A stretch of 64,000 nucleotides of DNA from Dipetalonema caudispina (lineage: Eukaryota > Nematoda > Chromadorea > Rhabditida > Onchocercidae), in assembly GCA_013365325.1 (NCBI GenBank), contig JABVXV010000176.1, forward strand, positions 62,001 through 126,000. The letters run 5' to 3'. Position 1 is the first letter of the stretch, and each line of letters begins with the position of its first letter. The notes beneath the pieces are model-generated. The model ran no database searches. It saw nothing but the letters and a program-made list of their open reading frames with translations, and was not told where the DNA came from. Positions 43,662-55,105 of this stretch are shown in pieces. The translations under genes and the position numbers were made by a program.

Positions 43662-46600
43662 TCAAGATTTTGCTCCACCTTCCGGAAGGGCATCTTCCAA
43701 CATCCTCCTAATAACTGCATCGTTCACGATATCCAATGGACAGTTTCCTTCAAAGTCAGCCACTGCTGGATCAGCACCCTTCTTGAGCAAAAAATCCACT
43801 ACTGATCGATGCGAACATGAAACGGCTGCAATGGTTTGACTTAATGATATTAAAAGATTTTAACTGTTAGATGGACACAGCATAAATTGTAACTTGTGAG
43901 AAACATGGTCCTGAGCACTAAACCACCTCTACCTTATAAGCTCTTAAAGGACATTTACCCTGCGAAATCAAGATGTACATGCGAAATTGTCGCTATCAAC
44001 GGGAACTTGGCGAATGTATCCCTCTACTTTCTTTTCCGTGGCATATCCTGAAATCCCAACTCTCTTCTCATGAGGCTTGATTAACTAGGGATATGTTCTC
44101 TTTTTTTATTGTTAAAATAATAACCGTAATGCAGAGGCGTTTGTCCACCGTAATCTTGAATATTAACATCAGCTCCAGCACCGATGAGAAAGTCAACAAG
44201 TTCTAATTTTCCACGATCGGAAGCCCAATGAAGTGCAGTCAACTGAAACAGTCATTCGAATTAAACTAAGAAGACTAATTTGCCTTATTATTAGAATGTA
44301 ATAATACAAAATGGGATAAAATCACAAAAAAATCAGTCATATATAAGGTCGATTCAAAGTGATTACTTCACAAAACTAAAGATATTAGAGAAATTTATTC
44401 CTTCTGTCCGAAATTTCCATCTTTGTTGTGTCACGGAAAGAGTGAAGATACGCAGGGAAGAAAGGAGCAATGAAAAGTTGTTTTAAGAGATGATGTCAAA
44501 GATTTATATAATCAACGACTTTTTTTTTACCAAATGAATGGATATAATTACTTGATTCTCATCTTTTTCCTCCAGAAGTCCTAGACTGCCAGCTAGAAGA
44601 TCTTTTAATTTCTCGACATTGCCTTCATCTAAGGCGGCAAACCATTCGATCTGTTCCAAACTCATGCCAGATGATTCTGTCTGCAAAACAGCAAAAAGTA
44701 TAACATTTTGTAACGACAGTGAAATTTCAATTTGTTCCGAATTTACCTGCCGAAAGTGAAAAGCGTAATCAACAGTACGATGGAAAATTTTACCAGATTC
44801 AATATGGAAAAAGGCATATACTACGATTCACTCATATGACCTGAGGTTCCGTATGAAGCGAAATAAAGAAAATAAAGCGTAAGAGCACAATATGGTGATC
44901 AGAACTAGTTGAAAACACTAAACAAATTTTTGACTGCTGGACGAAACGAAACGAAAATTTCAATAGAAATCAAAAATTTGCAACGAAAGCAAGTTAAAAA
45001 ATTGGGTAAAAAATGAAAACGTAAGGATAAAATAAGTAATGCAAATTAACAAAATAGAAAACTGAAAAATCCATAATTCCTTTTCATTTTCAATAATAAG
45101 AACCATAATGGAGTTAGAAATAGTGACGATTTTACACTAAATTAATAAACAAAAAACTTGAAAATCTGATAATCTATTAAAAGTACAGCTAACAAAGATT
45201 CTAGTATCATTATCACGAAGCAGAAGATAAAAATAATCGCTCTCCACGGAATAATAATGTCTCCATTTATATATTCAAGTCTGTGATAAATCTAAATAAT
45301 CTTACTTCGGTAGATTCAGCATCCGCCATTGTACTCGGTCTGACACCATAACGAATGCGATAGGTTTCGTTTACTTTCCAACCAAGATTGAGTTCGACAA
45401 GCCTCGCAACATATTGTCTCATAGCTTCTGCTGTTGACATATTGCTCAGTGCTAGCCAAGCATCGAATTTCTCACGACTAATAACATCGTATATTCTGGG
45501 CCTCCTACTGGGATCTGTTATGATTGCATTAAAGTAAGCATGCAATAAAATTTCATGTTTAGATTACATAAGTAATATACCGTCACCAGTATAAGTAATA
45601 CTATCTGACACAAATTATTTTCATATCTCGTGAAATGTTGATAGCTTTCGAAATCCTGAGGAATAATTTATAAAGTTAAAGAATCGGAATCAAACGAACG
45701 AATAGCATAATGTCCAAAAAAAGAATATCAAGTTAACCCTAGCATCAAAAGCTTGGAAAGCTTCAATACCTCATGTGAAGAAAAATACCTAAATCTTCTG
45801 TTGTATATCCGTAAGAAATATTCCACTAAATCTTATATTCTACATAAAAATAATTGGCAAAAAAAGTATCCTGTTAAAAATATTCTGAAAATGCTATCCA
45901 AAAATGAAACTAACCAGCTTTTCCATATGTAATAAGTTTATAGCGGGCATAAAAATATAACTGATCTTCGCGTGAGATTAGACCTTCACCAAGTACAATG
46001 GGTAAATAAGTGCAAGCAGAAGCGAATTCCGTTGCAAGTTCTTCACTGATTTCTTCGTCTGGATGTTGTTCTCTATCTTCATTGGTAGAAATGCCGGATG
46101 TCCATTTCAACAACTGATAAACAAACATTCTGCAATTATCTACTGTGACAATTGTTCCACAGAGAACACTCTCCGAAACAACGAGTGACAGAAGCAACAT
46201 TAGTATATCACTACCTCTACTCCACGAAACATTATTCATAAATAGAAAACTATCAATAGTATCAAAATCGCCTAGTTATTCAATGCGCCTCTTCCTGGAT
46301 TATATGCTAATATATTTGAATAACAGTTTCTAGCATAAGGTTCAAAATGTTAATCATCAAATCATTAGTTCGAAATTAGACTATGATTATCAATAATGGA
46401 AAACAATATTAAAAATTGAATAGTCGAGAAATGGACGAGTCATTTCATACACAAAAATGTGTCAACATTTTTCATACAAATCATTAAAACATCATTAAAC
46501 ATAATTAATAATCTGTTACAATTAAAAGTTATATTTAGACAATAAAAACAACAATCCAACTGATAGTGACAGAGAAGTTCGAAGAAAGTTGGTACATTTC

Positions 46601-46760
46601 ATTAATCAATCTTCGACCACACAAGGTTTTTTTCTCCAAACAATCTATTCTTTCATATATGAAGCTAATAATATACACAGAGCGATGTTAGCAAAACCTT
46701 TAAAGTCTTCAATTGAAAATCACCACTGATGATAATTTGATCGTTCCCAGTTTTCAGCAT
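43662..46760 (-). CDS. acbp-5: Acyl-CoA-binding domain protein 6 (ACBD6) with ankyrin repeats
   Basis: Binds long-chain acyl-CoA through an ACB domain and carries C-terminal ankyrin repeats. Six exons in phase, 293 residues (human 282): 46698-46760, 45915-46113, 45306-45514, 44552-44680, 44125-44242, 43662-43825. The ACB domain (about residues 44-135) shows the ligand motifs YARYK, REKFDAW and AMRQYV. Ankyrin repeats (about 200-275) include TALHWASDRGKLELVDFLI and VVDFLLKKGADPAVADF. The first exon encodes MLKTGNDQIIISGDFQLKTLK and starts three bases after a tttccag acceptor. An alternative start is ATG 46128, just after a ttgcag acceptor, without that exon. The ATG lies 95 bases behind the BOLA2 stop, which suggests an operon. 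Confidence 0.92.
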
Positions 46761-46855
46761 ACCCTGGAAACAAAATGATTAAATTACTATTATAAATCAT
46801 TCGGAAGAGTATTATAGTTTTGTTCCTCTAGATTAAACTTAAAATTATATCGAAC

Positions 46856-47708
46856 TTACATCTTTCCTTTTTCGCTTTCATCTATTGCATTCCACTTTTC
46901 AGACGTATAAGTTTTGATTTCTAACGCATGTATTGCTTGCATTTCTTCTTTCAAAATGTCATAAACCATTCTACAACTATTATAAGATCAATACTGCATT
47001 AAACAGTACTCAGATATTGGATTAGGTACAATGCGAAATTATCACCTATAAATGAATAATTTGTATGACGTAAGCATCCGTTGAAATTTTAACACTTGGT
47101 GGATCCTATTCTTCATAACAGTAGAGAAAGCAATCAATCATACAACAGCTTAATCTCTGATCATTACAAAACTCAACAATACCAAATGTTCAAAATTACC
47201 GATGCGATGCCAAAGTTGTTTTATTGTCAAAACTATCGGAAACAATAACCAGACGAAATTTCAATCCGCATCCATCGCTGAAATCTTCGATATTCTGAAA
47301 TAGAAACTACAATCTGCCTTATTGTAATCTTCATTTCTCATTTACTTCACGGAATTAAGAAAGAAAGTGAACTCCTCTAACAACCTTTATCATCTTTCAG
47401 AATCCTCGATCATTTTTAATACTACTCAATTATTAACATGCAAAGAAAAATTAAATAACCATATATTAGCATATTCATAAGTATTATTTACAATCCAGAA
47501 ACCTAATGGGAAGTTTCGCAACTATCCCATTATAATTGAAATTTTTCACCAATACTATTATTAAAATGTACTTTTGTTAGCTAAAAGCATACTTTAAATT
47601 TAAATCCTATACTCTATAATTAAATGTTAATTGCACTAATTAAATATAACCTACCAAATGTGATGGTTTCAGTGCAACTTCCAATTTTTCTCGTATCGTT
47701 GCATTCAT
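46856..47708 (-). CDS. BolA-like protein 2
   Basis: BOLA2 partners monothiol glutaredoxins in cytosolic iron-sulfur cluster trafficking. Exons 47655-47708, 47200-47294 and 46856-46970 give 87 residues (human 86). The fold landmarks are clear: IREKLEVALKPSHL (helix 1), CGLKFRLVIVS with C27, the HR...VYDILKEEM helix, and IHALEIKT with invariant H64. C27 and H64 correspond to the cluster-ligand region. The stop TAA at 46856-46858 lies inside a good donor (GAT|GTAAGT), so an alternative longer isoform cannot be excluded, but the length argues against it. A ttttgcag acceptor about 13 bases before the ATG could accept a spliced leader. The frame is also open back to that acceptor. Confidence 0.93.
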
Positions 47709-49522
47709 ATTATCAATCACTTTGAATAACTGCAAAATAGATTGATTACAAATGTAAAAATAAATTTTAAATTAATATCAACGTTGTCATACTTTTTTTT
47801 TTTTCTTTTCCATTTGCACATTCTTGTCAATTCTTTCATTTCATTAAAAATATTTGTATATTTTAAACAAAATTTATTATACAGCATTAAGCATTGATTT
47901 AGCATTTTTTTTTTTTTTTTTTTTACAATTTTATCACATACTTTAAATAGGTTAATAGAATGACTGAATGAAGTAAATATGCAAATATTATAATATTATG
48001 GGCAATTTTCTCATGACAAATTAGATAGACATTCTTTCAACATACAATAAATAATGAAATTTTTTTGAAAAATTGTACTTTTACATTGTGAATTTTAAGT
48101 TATTATATGTAAGAATGAATACAAACTTTGAAAATTTAAATAAAAACTTGTGAGAAAAAAAGTTTCGTTTGTACTTTTTTCTACAGCATAGATATTTGTG
48201 CTTTGAGATTCAACGAATTCATCATAGAAAACATTTTGTTCATTCTATTAGTTTTTAGAAGACGAGAGTTGAATCGAATAGTTAAGAGTTAATTAGTAAA
48301 AGATTAAATAAATGTGATAGAAACAGAAGAACATCAAAATTCAATTTGTTAACCTGTTGAAGCATTACTTGTCCTATATATGACTCGATGTTATCATCAA
48401 AGAAGTCTTTCCTATTAATAAATACCACCTGAAGCAATTATAGTTTGCAGTGCATCTTAACGATTCTCTCAATACATTATCAGAGAATCACTTTCGTTGA
48501 ATTCAGAAAACTGTAGTGGTGGCAGATTACCAAATAGTAACAATGACATTTTTTTGAAGTTCGGTTGAGAAGTGCTTTGGAACTTCTTTTTTGTTCGGTC
48601 ATTGAAATGGTCGTCGTGGTTATCAATTGTCCATAATTCAAGTCGCAATCTGATCGAGAAATAGGTCATTGTTGTTGTTAGAATAAGAGAGGATGGACAT
48701 CTCAAAATAACGTTGTTGTAATTATCGATCAGATCCACTTATTGAGCTTTTTCACCTGTCCAGTTTGTTCGAATTACCAAAACATCGTAGGTTGGCTAGT
48801 GTTAAATTTTTATGTTTAAAAAGATCAACGTTGTGATTCCTTCCAACTGTTCGTCATCAACTTCCTTTGACGAATACCACATTCTTCGGGAAATACTGGA
48901 AGTTATCTCTTCTGCTTTGCGACTTCAATTTGAACTCAAATAAAAAATGAGTTCAAAATTGTTTGACTCCTTATCATAAATATGAACACAATAGCAAGCA
49001 ATAAATTATTCGCTAAAAAAAAAAAAAGCAATAAACAAATATTAAAATGAATATACTATAGGAATATTTATTCCAATATAAAAAAGTAAAATTAAATATT
49101 GCAAAAAAAAAAAAAAAAAAACGCAATTACTCTTACACTAATCTAAATAAATAATCCATTAATCTAAAGATAATAATAAAAGTATTTAAGTTAACAAAAT
49201 ATTACTTTTAAATTAAATCAACCATCATAATATAACAATCACATTTATCATTACCTGAATGTATATTATTATCTTATTATCTTATCAAAATTTTAACAAA
49301 CAAATCCTTAACATTAACAAAATTCTACAATTTCTGTCTTTTTAATAATCTATTATGATAAATTTAAGCAAAATAATGAAAAAAAAAAAAAAAAAGAAAA
49401 AAAAGAAAACATTATATTCTTCAATAAAATAAATAATGACATAGTAAAATGACCAATATGATGAGCGAAAAGAAGAGAAATAAAATGAACAAATAAATGA
49501 TGAAGTATAAAAATTGAAAAAA

Positions 49523-49553
<31 letters not shown>

Positions 49554-51563
49554 AAGGAATAGAAAAAAAGGAGGAAAAAAAAAAAAAAAAAAAATAATAT
49601 ATTCTCTAATGTCTTCTCTTCTAAAATTCACTGATATCTATCTGTCATTGTTGTAATCATTAAATGGATCATTACATCTAATTTATTTGAAAAATGAAAT
49701 TGTATGTATGCATGTGTGTTTGTATGATATGAATGACAATAAATAATTCTTTTTTAGGAATGAAAAGAAAAAGCATTTTTTTTTTTTCTTTTTTTTTCAA
49801 AAATTCTTTCAAACCATTAAATTGGTTTTACTTTCGTTCCAATATAAAATTTATATGTGTGACGTAACTAGATATTTTTTTTTTTTTTTTGTGCTAGCAT
49901 ATGGGGAAAATATAATTATGTTAGCAATTAATTGCTGGTAATTTCACTGTTACGAAAAAAAAAAAAAAAAAAAAAAAAAAAATTAAAGTAATTATTGATC
50001 TTCCTTTTTACCAACGACATAAATGTTAGTAAGAATTTAGAAAATTTTTAACAGTTTCCAGATAAACGATGCCTTAGGAATATTTGAAATGAATTAAAAC
50101 TTTCTTCCTTATTAATTCTTATCATTTTAAACACTTCCAATAATTGCAAGCAATTCTAACTTGAGTTAGAAAAGGTCAACTATGTTAACCTCAATCCGCT
50201 TCAATGAGGATAATTCTAGCATTTGGTGAGTCATGAAGTTCCATTATTGGTAGATGATCCAATTCAAAGATATCCCACAGAACAAGAAATACACTGCAAT
50301 TTGATATTTGAAAAACTGGTTTTCTTTTTTTAATATATATCAACGAAAATAATTGAAGGAAAGATAGAATAAATACATGAAACATACGAAGGAAAAAAAG
50401 ATGAACTATTCATTAGGGTTATAAAATAACTTTTCGTATCTCCATGTAAAAAATAATTTAAGGATTGAAAAAATTCGGAATGTTATGTTACTAAACGTAT
50501 ATGTGGCTCACAGATATATTCATGCCAATAATTATGAACCTATTAAAATCTCCAAATCTTTGCTTAAAAGTCGTCCAGTTAATGATTCTTCCAAAATTTC
50601 GAGTAAAAACTCGAACTTTCCGACTTCAAAATTTACTAAAAATATTCTACGTTCTTCCCACACCTAAAGGTGAGTACCACTGCATATCATTATCATGGAA
50701 TTTCAATAACATCTGTAACATGTCCGCAAGAGTATGGTTTCGTAACCAGAAATGAGAAATGGAAATACTTCTAGGAAGAGTTGCGAGGGAAACAAGAAAA
50801 GTTAAACAAACAACGAAGAAAAAAGGCAGAAGGAGAACCGCTTTTCATGATTTGAAACCCTGAAAGCTTGAAAAAAAGACAAACAAAGAGCTTCGAAGAA
50901 CGTTTGAAATTTCATTCCTATCATTTCAAGAAAATAAAATATGTATATGATGAAAGAGTACGATGTTGCTAAAACAACAGCAATCCTTCGGAGTCAAAAA
51001 GGAAAAGAAAAGTATCGATGAAATTGATGGAGCAATAAAAAGAGGAAGTCCAAAAATTACGAGCAAAATTTCCAACGGTAATATGAGCAGCGCATTTTAG
51101 CAGAGGATATTATTAATTACAACAATGACGAAATTGAATTTTAAAGTCGAAATTGAAAATCAATTAAATTGAGTCTCAGTAAACAAGATAAAAAAAAAAT
51201 TGAGAGAACTCAATTTCGCGATTTTCTGACCATAACTCATCACTTCCATCTTATATGAATTCCCAAAGAAAAACGTAATTTATCTCACCCAATGATTTTT
51301 ATTTGGAGTCCCCGCAAAATTTTCCACTTCCCAGGGCGGATGGACAAAAAGTCTTACATTTAACAAAGGTTTTCTTAACAATATTGTAAATGACAGAAAA
51401 TCATGAAAATAAGTTAACATATATCGATTATATATAAAACTACGAAAATATTTTCCAAAGAATAACAAAAAATACAAACAGCATTAGTGCTGTCTTTCGT
51501 CAAGTAGCGAGCAATGTACTTTTACAAATGTACCAGAGGGCAAATCCAGTAATCTGAAATAAA
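47709..51563. other. Region with unidentified minus-strand coding-like exons
   Basis: About 3.9 kb between eIF4H and BOLA2. Mixed-composition frames with splice-like borders on the minus strand include 51294-51370 (FVHPPWEVENFAGTPNKNHW then GTGAGA), about 50665-50760 joining in phase to about 50531-50645 (FHDNDMQWYSPL, then NFEVGKFEFLLEILEES, ending at a stop), 50191-50290 (LWDIFELDHLPIMELHDSP), 48469-48738 (LRLELWTIDNHDDHF) and 48354-48428 (VFINRKDFFDDNIESYIGQ, phase 0 on both sides). I could not join them all into one frame or name a family. The last two loosely resemble C2-type domains. This could be one undescribed gene, two, or a decaying gene. Poly-A/T blocks fill 49370-49980. Confidence 0.3.
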
Positions 51564-53003
51564 CTATTCCTTCACTCCAAAGATACGTGCTTGACGTTTT
51601 TTTGTCTCTTCTTCTTCAATTTTCTTCAGTCTTTCCAATTCTTCTGGATCAGTAGTGCGTGGTTTTAAGTTTAAATGAGGCCTACCAGGTGCTGAAATGA
51701 AGTAAGTCATTTAAAACTCTTACAAGATCGATGGAAATAATATCGAACTTAATGAATACTCAGGAAGAAATACATTATAAATTATACTAACCACTAGAAT
51801 GTGCAGCGAGCTCGATATCTTGCCCATGACCTCTACCGCGGCTAACACTATTTCTGTCTGACCTATCATAATCCGCACGGCCAAAATTATCATTCCTACT
51901 ATCAGGTCGTTCTCCAGATCGACTGGTTCCACCGCCGCGTCTGCCATCACCTATAATACATTAATTCAATTTCAAACTACATTTAAATATTGCTGAGAAA
52001 CAAAATGCGGATAAACTGTGTTAAAAAGAACCTCTGAAGGGTGGTCCACCACCACGTGAGCTACCACCGCGCCCACCAAAACCACCACGGCCACCCCCTC
52101 TACGTTCTCTTCCACGTGGCGCATCTGCTACATCCACACGTAACACCCGTCCGTCGTATTCCTTTGAAGTATATGGGAAAGGATAATTAGTGTAATAGGC
52201 AAATGTTAACAGAAAATTGACTTGATGAGGAACAATTTTAATAAAGTATCGCTTATTTTTATCAATATATGTCTTATCATTGTTAACTTTGATTTAAACC
52301 GCAAAAACTTCGCTTAAATTTGAAAAAAAACAACCATAACAACAATAACAATAAAATTCTATTATACTTCTAATTATTTCTATTACACTTACTACACCGT
52401 TCAAAGTAAGAGCTCTTTCTAAATCCCCTCGAGTTCGAAATTCAATGTAAGCAAAACCCTTGAAACGATCATTCTCATAGTCGCGCATCATTTTTGCTTC
52501 AATAACCTGAAGATAACTAAATTAACTTAAATTAAATTTAAGTTAACTAAGATGACTTAAATTAAGTAACAATTTAAATGAATAACTAGAAACTAAATAT
52601 GACCATAGTTTAACACCAACTAATCTTCATCTACTAATTTTGTTTCAATTAACAAGCCAGTGTGCGCTGGATACAATTATCCTAACCTTATCATTTACTC
52701 CTCATTAATTTTCAAAGAAGAAAAACTGATACATGCATGAAACATACTGCGTAATCTGCAAAAAGCGAATCCAAGTCACCAGGAACCAAATCAAGTGGCA
52801 AATTTCCAACATATGCTTTAAATGGTGCTTCATCTGGTATAGGTCTATGCTGCCGCCTGTAATAATTGATCTTTCTTTTTTTTTTTTTTTTTTTTTTTTT
52901 TAGTTTTAACGAATAAATAATTCATTCGAATTCTAAAAATTAACGTTTATTTAACTATTAAGAAAAAAATAAGAGAGAAAACTACTCACCGTCCAGTCAT
53001 CAT
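51564..53003 (-). CDS. drr-2: Eukaryotic translation initiation factor 4H (RRM protein)
   Basis: RNA-binding cofactor that stimulates the eIF4A helicase in cap-dependent initiation. Six exons in phase give 217 residues: 52990-53003, 52748-52856, 52393-52506, 52032-52161, 51792-51950, 51564-51691. One RRM spans about residues 17-92, with RNP2 AYVGNL (19-24) and RNP1 KGFAYIEF (57-64). It is followed by LRVDVADAPRGRERRGG, a Gly/Arg-rich RGG region, an Asp/Arg-rich stretch and RPHLNLKPRT, which matches the eIF4H phrase RPRLQLKPRT. The protein is about the length of human eIF4H. Translation could start at the first or second of two consecutive ATGs. In C. elegans I recall drr-2 (T12D8.2) next to acbp-5 (T12D8.3). 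Confidence 0.9.
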
Positions 53004-55105
53004 TTGTGACTATGAGAAGGAATTCGATAACCTGAAAAATTATGATCAAACTTGAAACTCGGAAGTAGAATAGTGATATAACGGTATTTAAAATAAGCTT
53101 ACATAGAATGTCATATGATGACGATTTTGAATTGGACTACTTGTCCTTGTTTTGATGCATAACCAAACATTGGCTTACAAGTTAGCATCATGTAATCCTC
53201 AAATGGATAGCTTATAATGATAATCATTCAACTACATGAGCTAATCCATCTGATGATTATTACGCAAATGATGGAAATTTAGAAAATTAATAAAATTCTT
53301 GCAATTCTTACAACACCTAAAACTACTTCTCACCAAAAAAATTATCTCTAAAAATCATGATATATTCCTCTCAAATAATTAATATCATTATGTTTTCTAA
53401 ATATTTTCTAGTACTTCCAATAAATATCACTCATTAATTCCTTCTATTTCAACATTTATTCATTGCTACAAGTTGGAGAAAGGTAAAAAAAAAAAAAAAG
53501 AAAAAAGTGTTGAAATGAGCAATGATTTTCAACTTTTCCTCTTCTTTTATCTCTTATTTTCTCCTCAATATATTAACAAATATATTCTTGCAATCTCTAT
53601 TATCATTATCATTTATGGTTATCTAAAATTTCTCATAATATTATATTTTTACTCTTTCTATTGATATTCACTGGTTATATCATTATTTACAATGAAATTT
53701 CTTCTCCATCTATTATTACTAATGCTATTCTCATAGTATCATTATCATTTCAACCAATTAAAACAAGGATTTATTGCAATTTTTTCAATTATAACATTCT
53801 ATAAGAATAAGCCTAAACATCAATTAATATGCATAGCATTTGATGAACCTATTTAACAATTAGCATATCATATCAATAATGGTATTTGTGTAAATAATAC
53901 TAAATAAAACTGAAAACTACTTGAAAATTAAGTACCATTTACCAGTGGTACCAGAAAAATTTAGGGTAAAAGAACATTACATGGACGCATACCTCTCCAA
54001 CTTCATGTTCCAATACTTACTAAAGACATTCTTTCAACCGTGAAATACGCAACGATCCTGTATATAGCTCATATCCCAACAAAATTAAAACTCGAAAATT
54101 TCCTGCAATACTAATATGAGTACAAGTTTGAACCATAAGTACCATACGTAATGATATCCTATTGAAATATCCTAATGTGTAAAAAAAAAAAAAAAAAAAA
54201 AAGAGAAGTTAAAATATTTCCTAGTATACTGATGGGTGAAAATTTTTATACTAATGAACTTGAACATATTGGTTCAAATCTTTCGAACATTATTGACGGA
54301 AAAAATGAATTTTAAATCACGTGAAAAACGTGAGTAATTATTCATTTTATAATTTTCTTAAGAATTACTACATAACAAAGAATGTTGTATAAGCTAACAG
54401 ATACTTTTAAAGTTAACCGAACCAATATGTCAAAGTATCATACTCATGTTGTCGATAAATTTATAGGTAGTACTCTTTTATTTTCAGGTAATTTGTGTAA
54501 ATTTAACTGTTTTTAGTAATAATTGCAGTATTATTACAATAGAAAGTAATACAAATTGTATCGTCAAAGTTATGAAAGTTATATTAAATGATAGATACTT
54601 TTAAAGTCAACTGAACCAACATGTCAAAGTGTCGTACTCATGTTGTTGATAAATTTATAGGTTGTACTCCTCTATTATCAGATAATTTATGCAGATTTCA
54701 CCGTTCGTAGTAATAATTAAATGCAATGTTATTACAATAGAAAGTAATACAAATTGTATCGTCAAAGTTATGAAAATCATATTAAAAAATTAACCGAACC
54801 AATATATCAAAGTGCCATACTCATGTTGTTGATAAATTTATAGGTTGTACTCTTTTATTATCAGATGATTTGCGTAAATTTAACTGTTCTTAGTGATAAT
54901 TAAATGCAGTATTATTACAATAGAAAATAATATAAATTTTATCGTCAAAGTTATGAAAGTCATATAAGTTTAACATTTTAATTGTTGTATTATCATTTCT
55001 CTTTTTTTTTTTTTGCCTTTTTTTCTCCATTTTATTCATAAATTTATAGCTACAATTACTACAATTACACAAATATATACAACATTTGATATTATCATTT
55101 CTTGG
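53004..55105. other. Intergenic between eIF4H and the globin gene
   Basis: About 2.1 kb. It holds the upstream region of eIF4H, a poly-A run near 54181-54201, and a three-copy tandem repeat at the right end next to the globin 3' end. No gene is recognised. Confidence 0.6.
54398..54965. repeat. Three-copy tandem repeat, about 183-194 bp units
   Basis: Copies start near 54398, 54591 and 54785. Shared blocks include ctcatgttg(t/c)(c/t)gataaattta and aatttgta-like sequence, and tatcgtcaaagttatgaaa ends or nearly ends each unit. The second copy has a few more bases than the third. Divergence between copies is modest. Confidence 0.9.

Noticed and set aside
46129..46239. Signal-peptide-like extension of ACBD6 from an ATG at 46239
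   Set aside because: ACBD6 is not a secreted protein, and the region is better explained as intron between exon 46698-46760 and exon 45915-46113.
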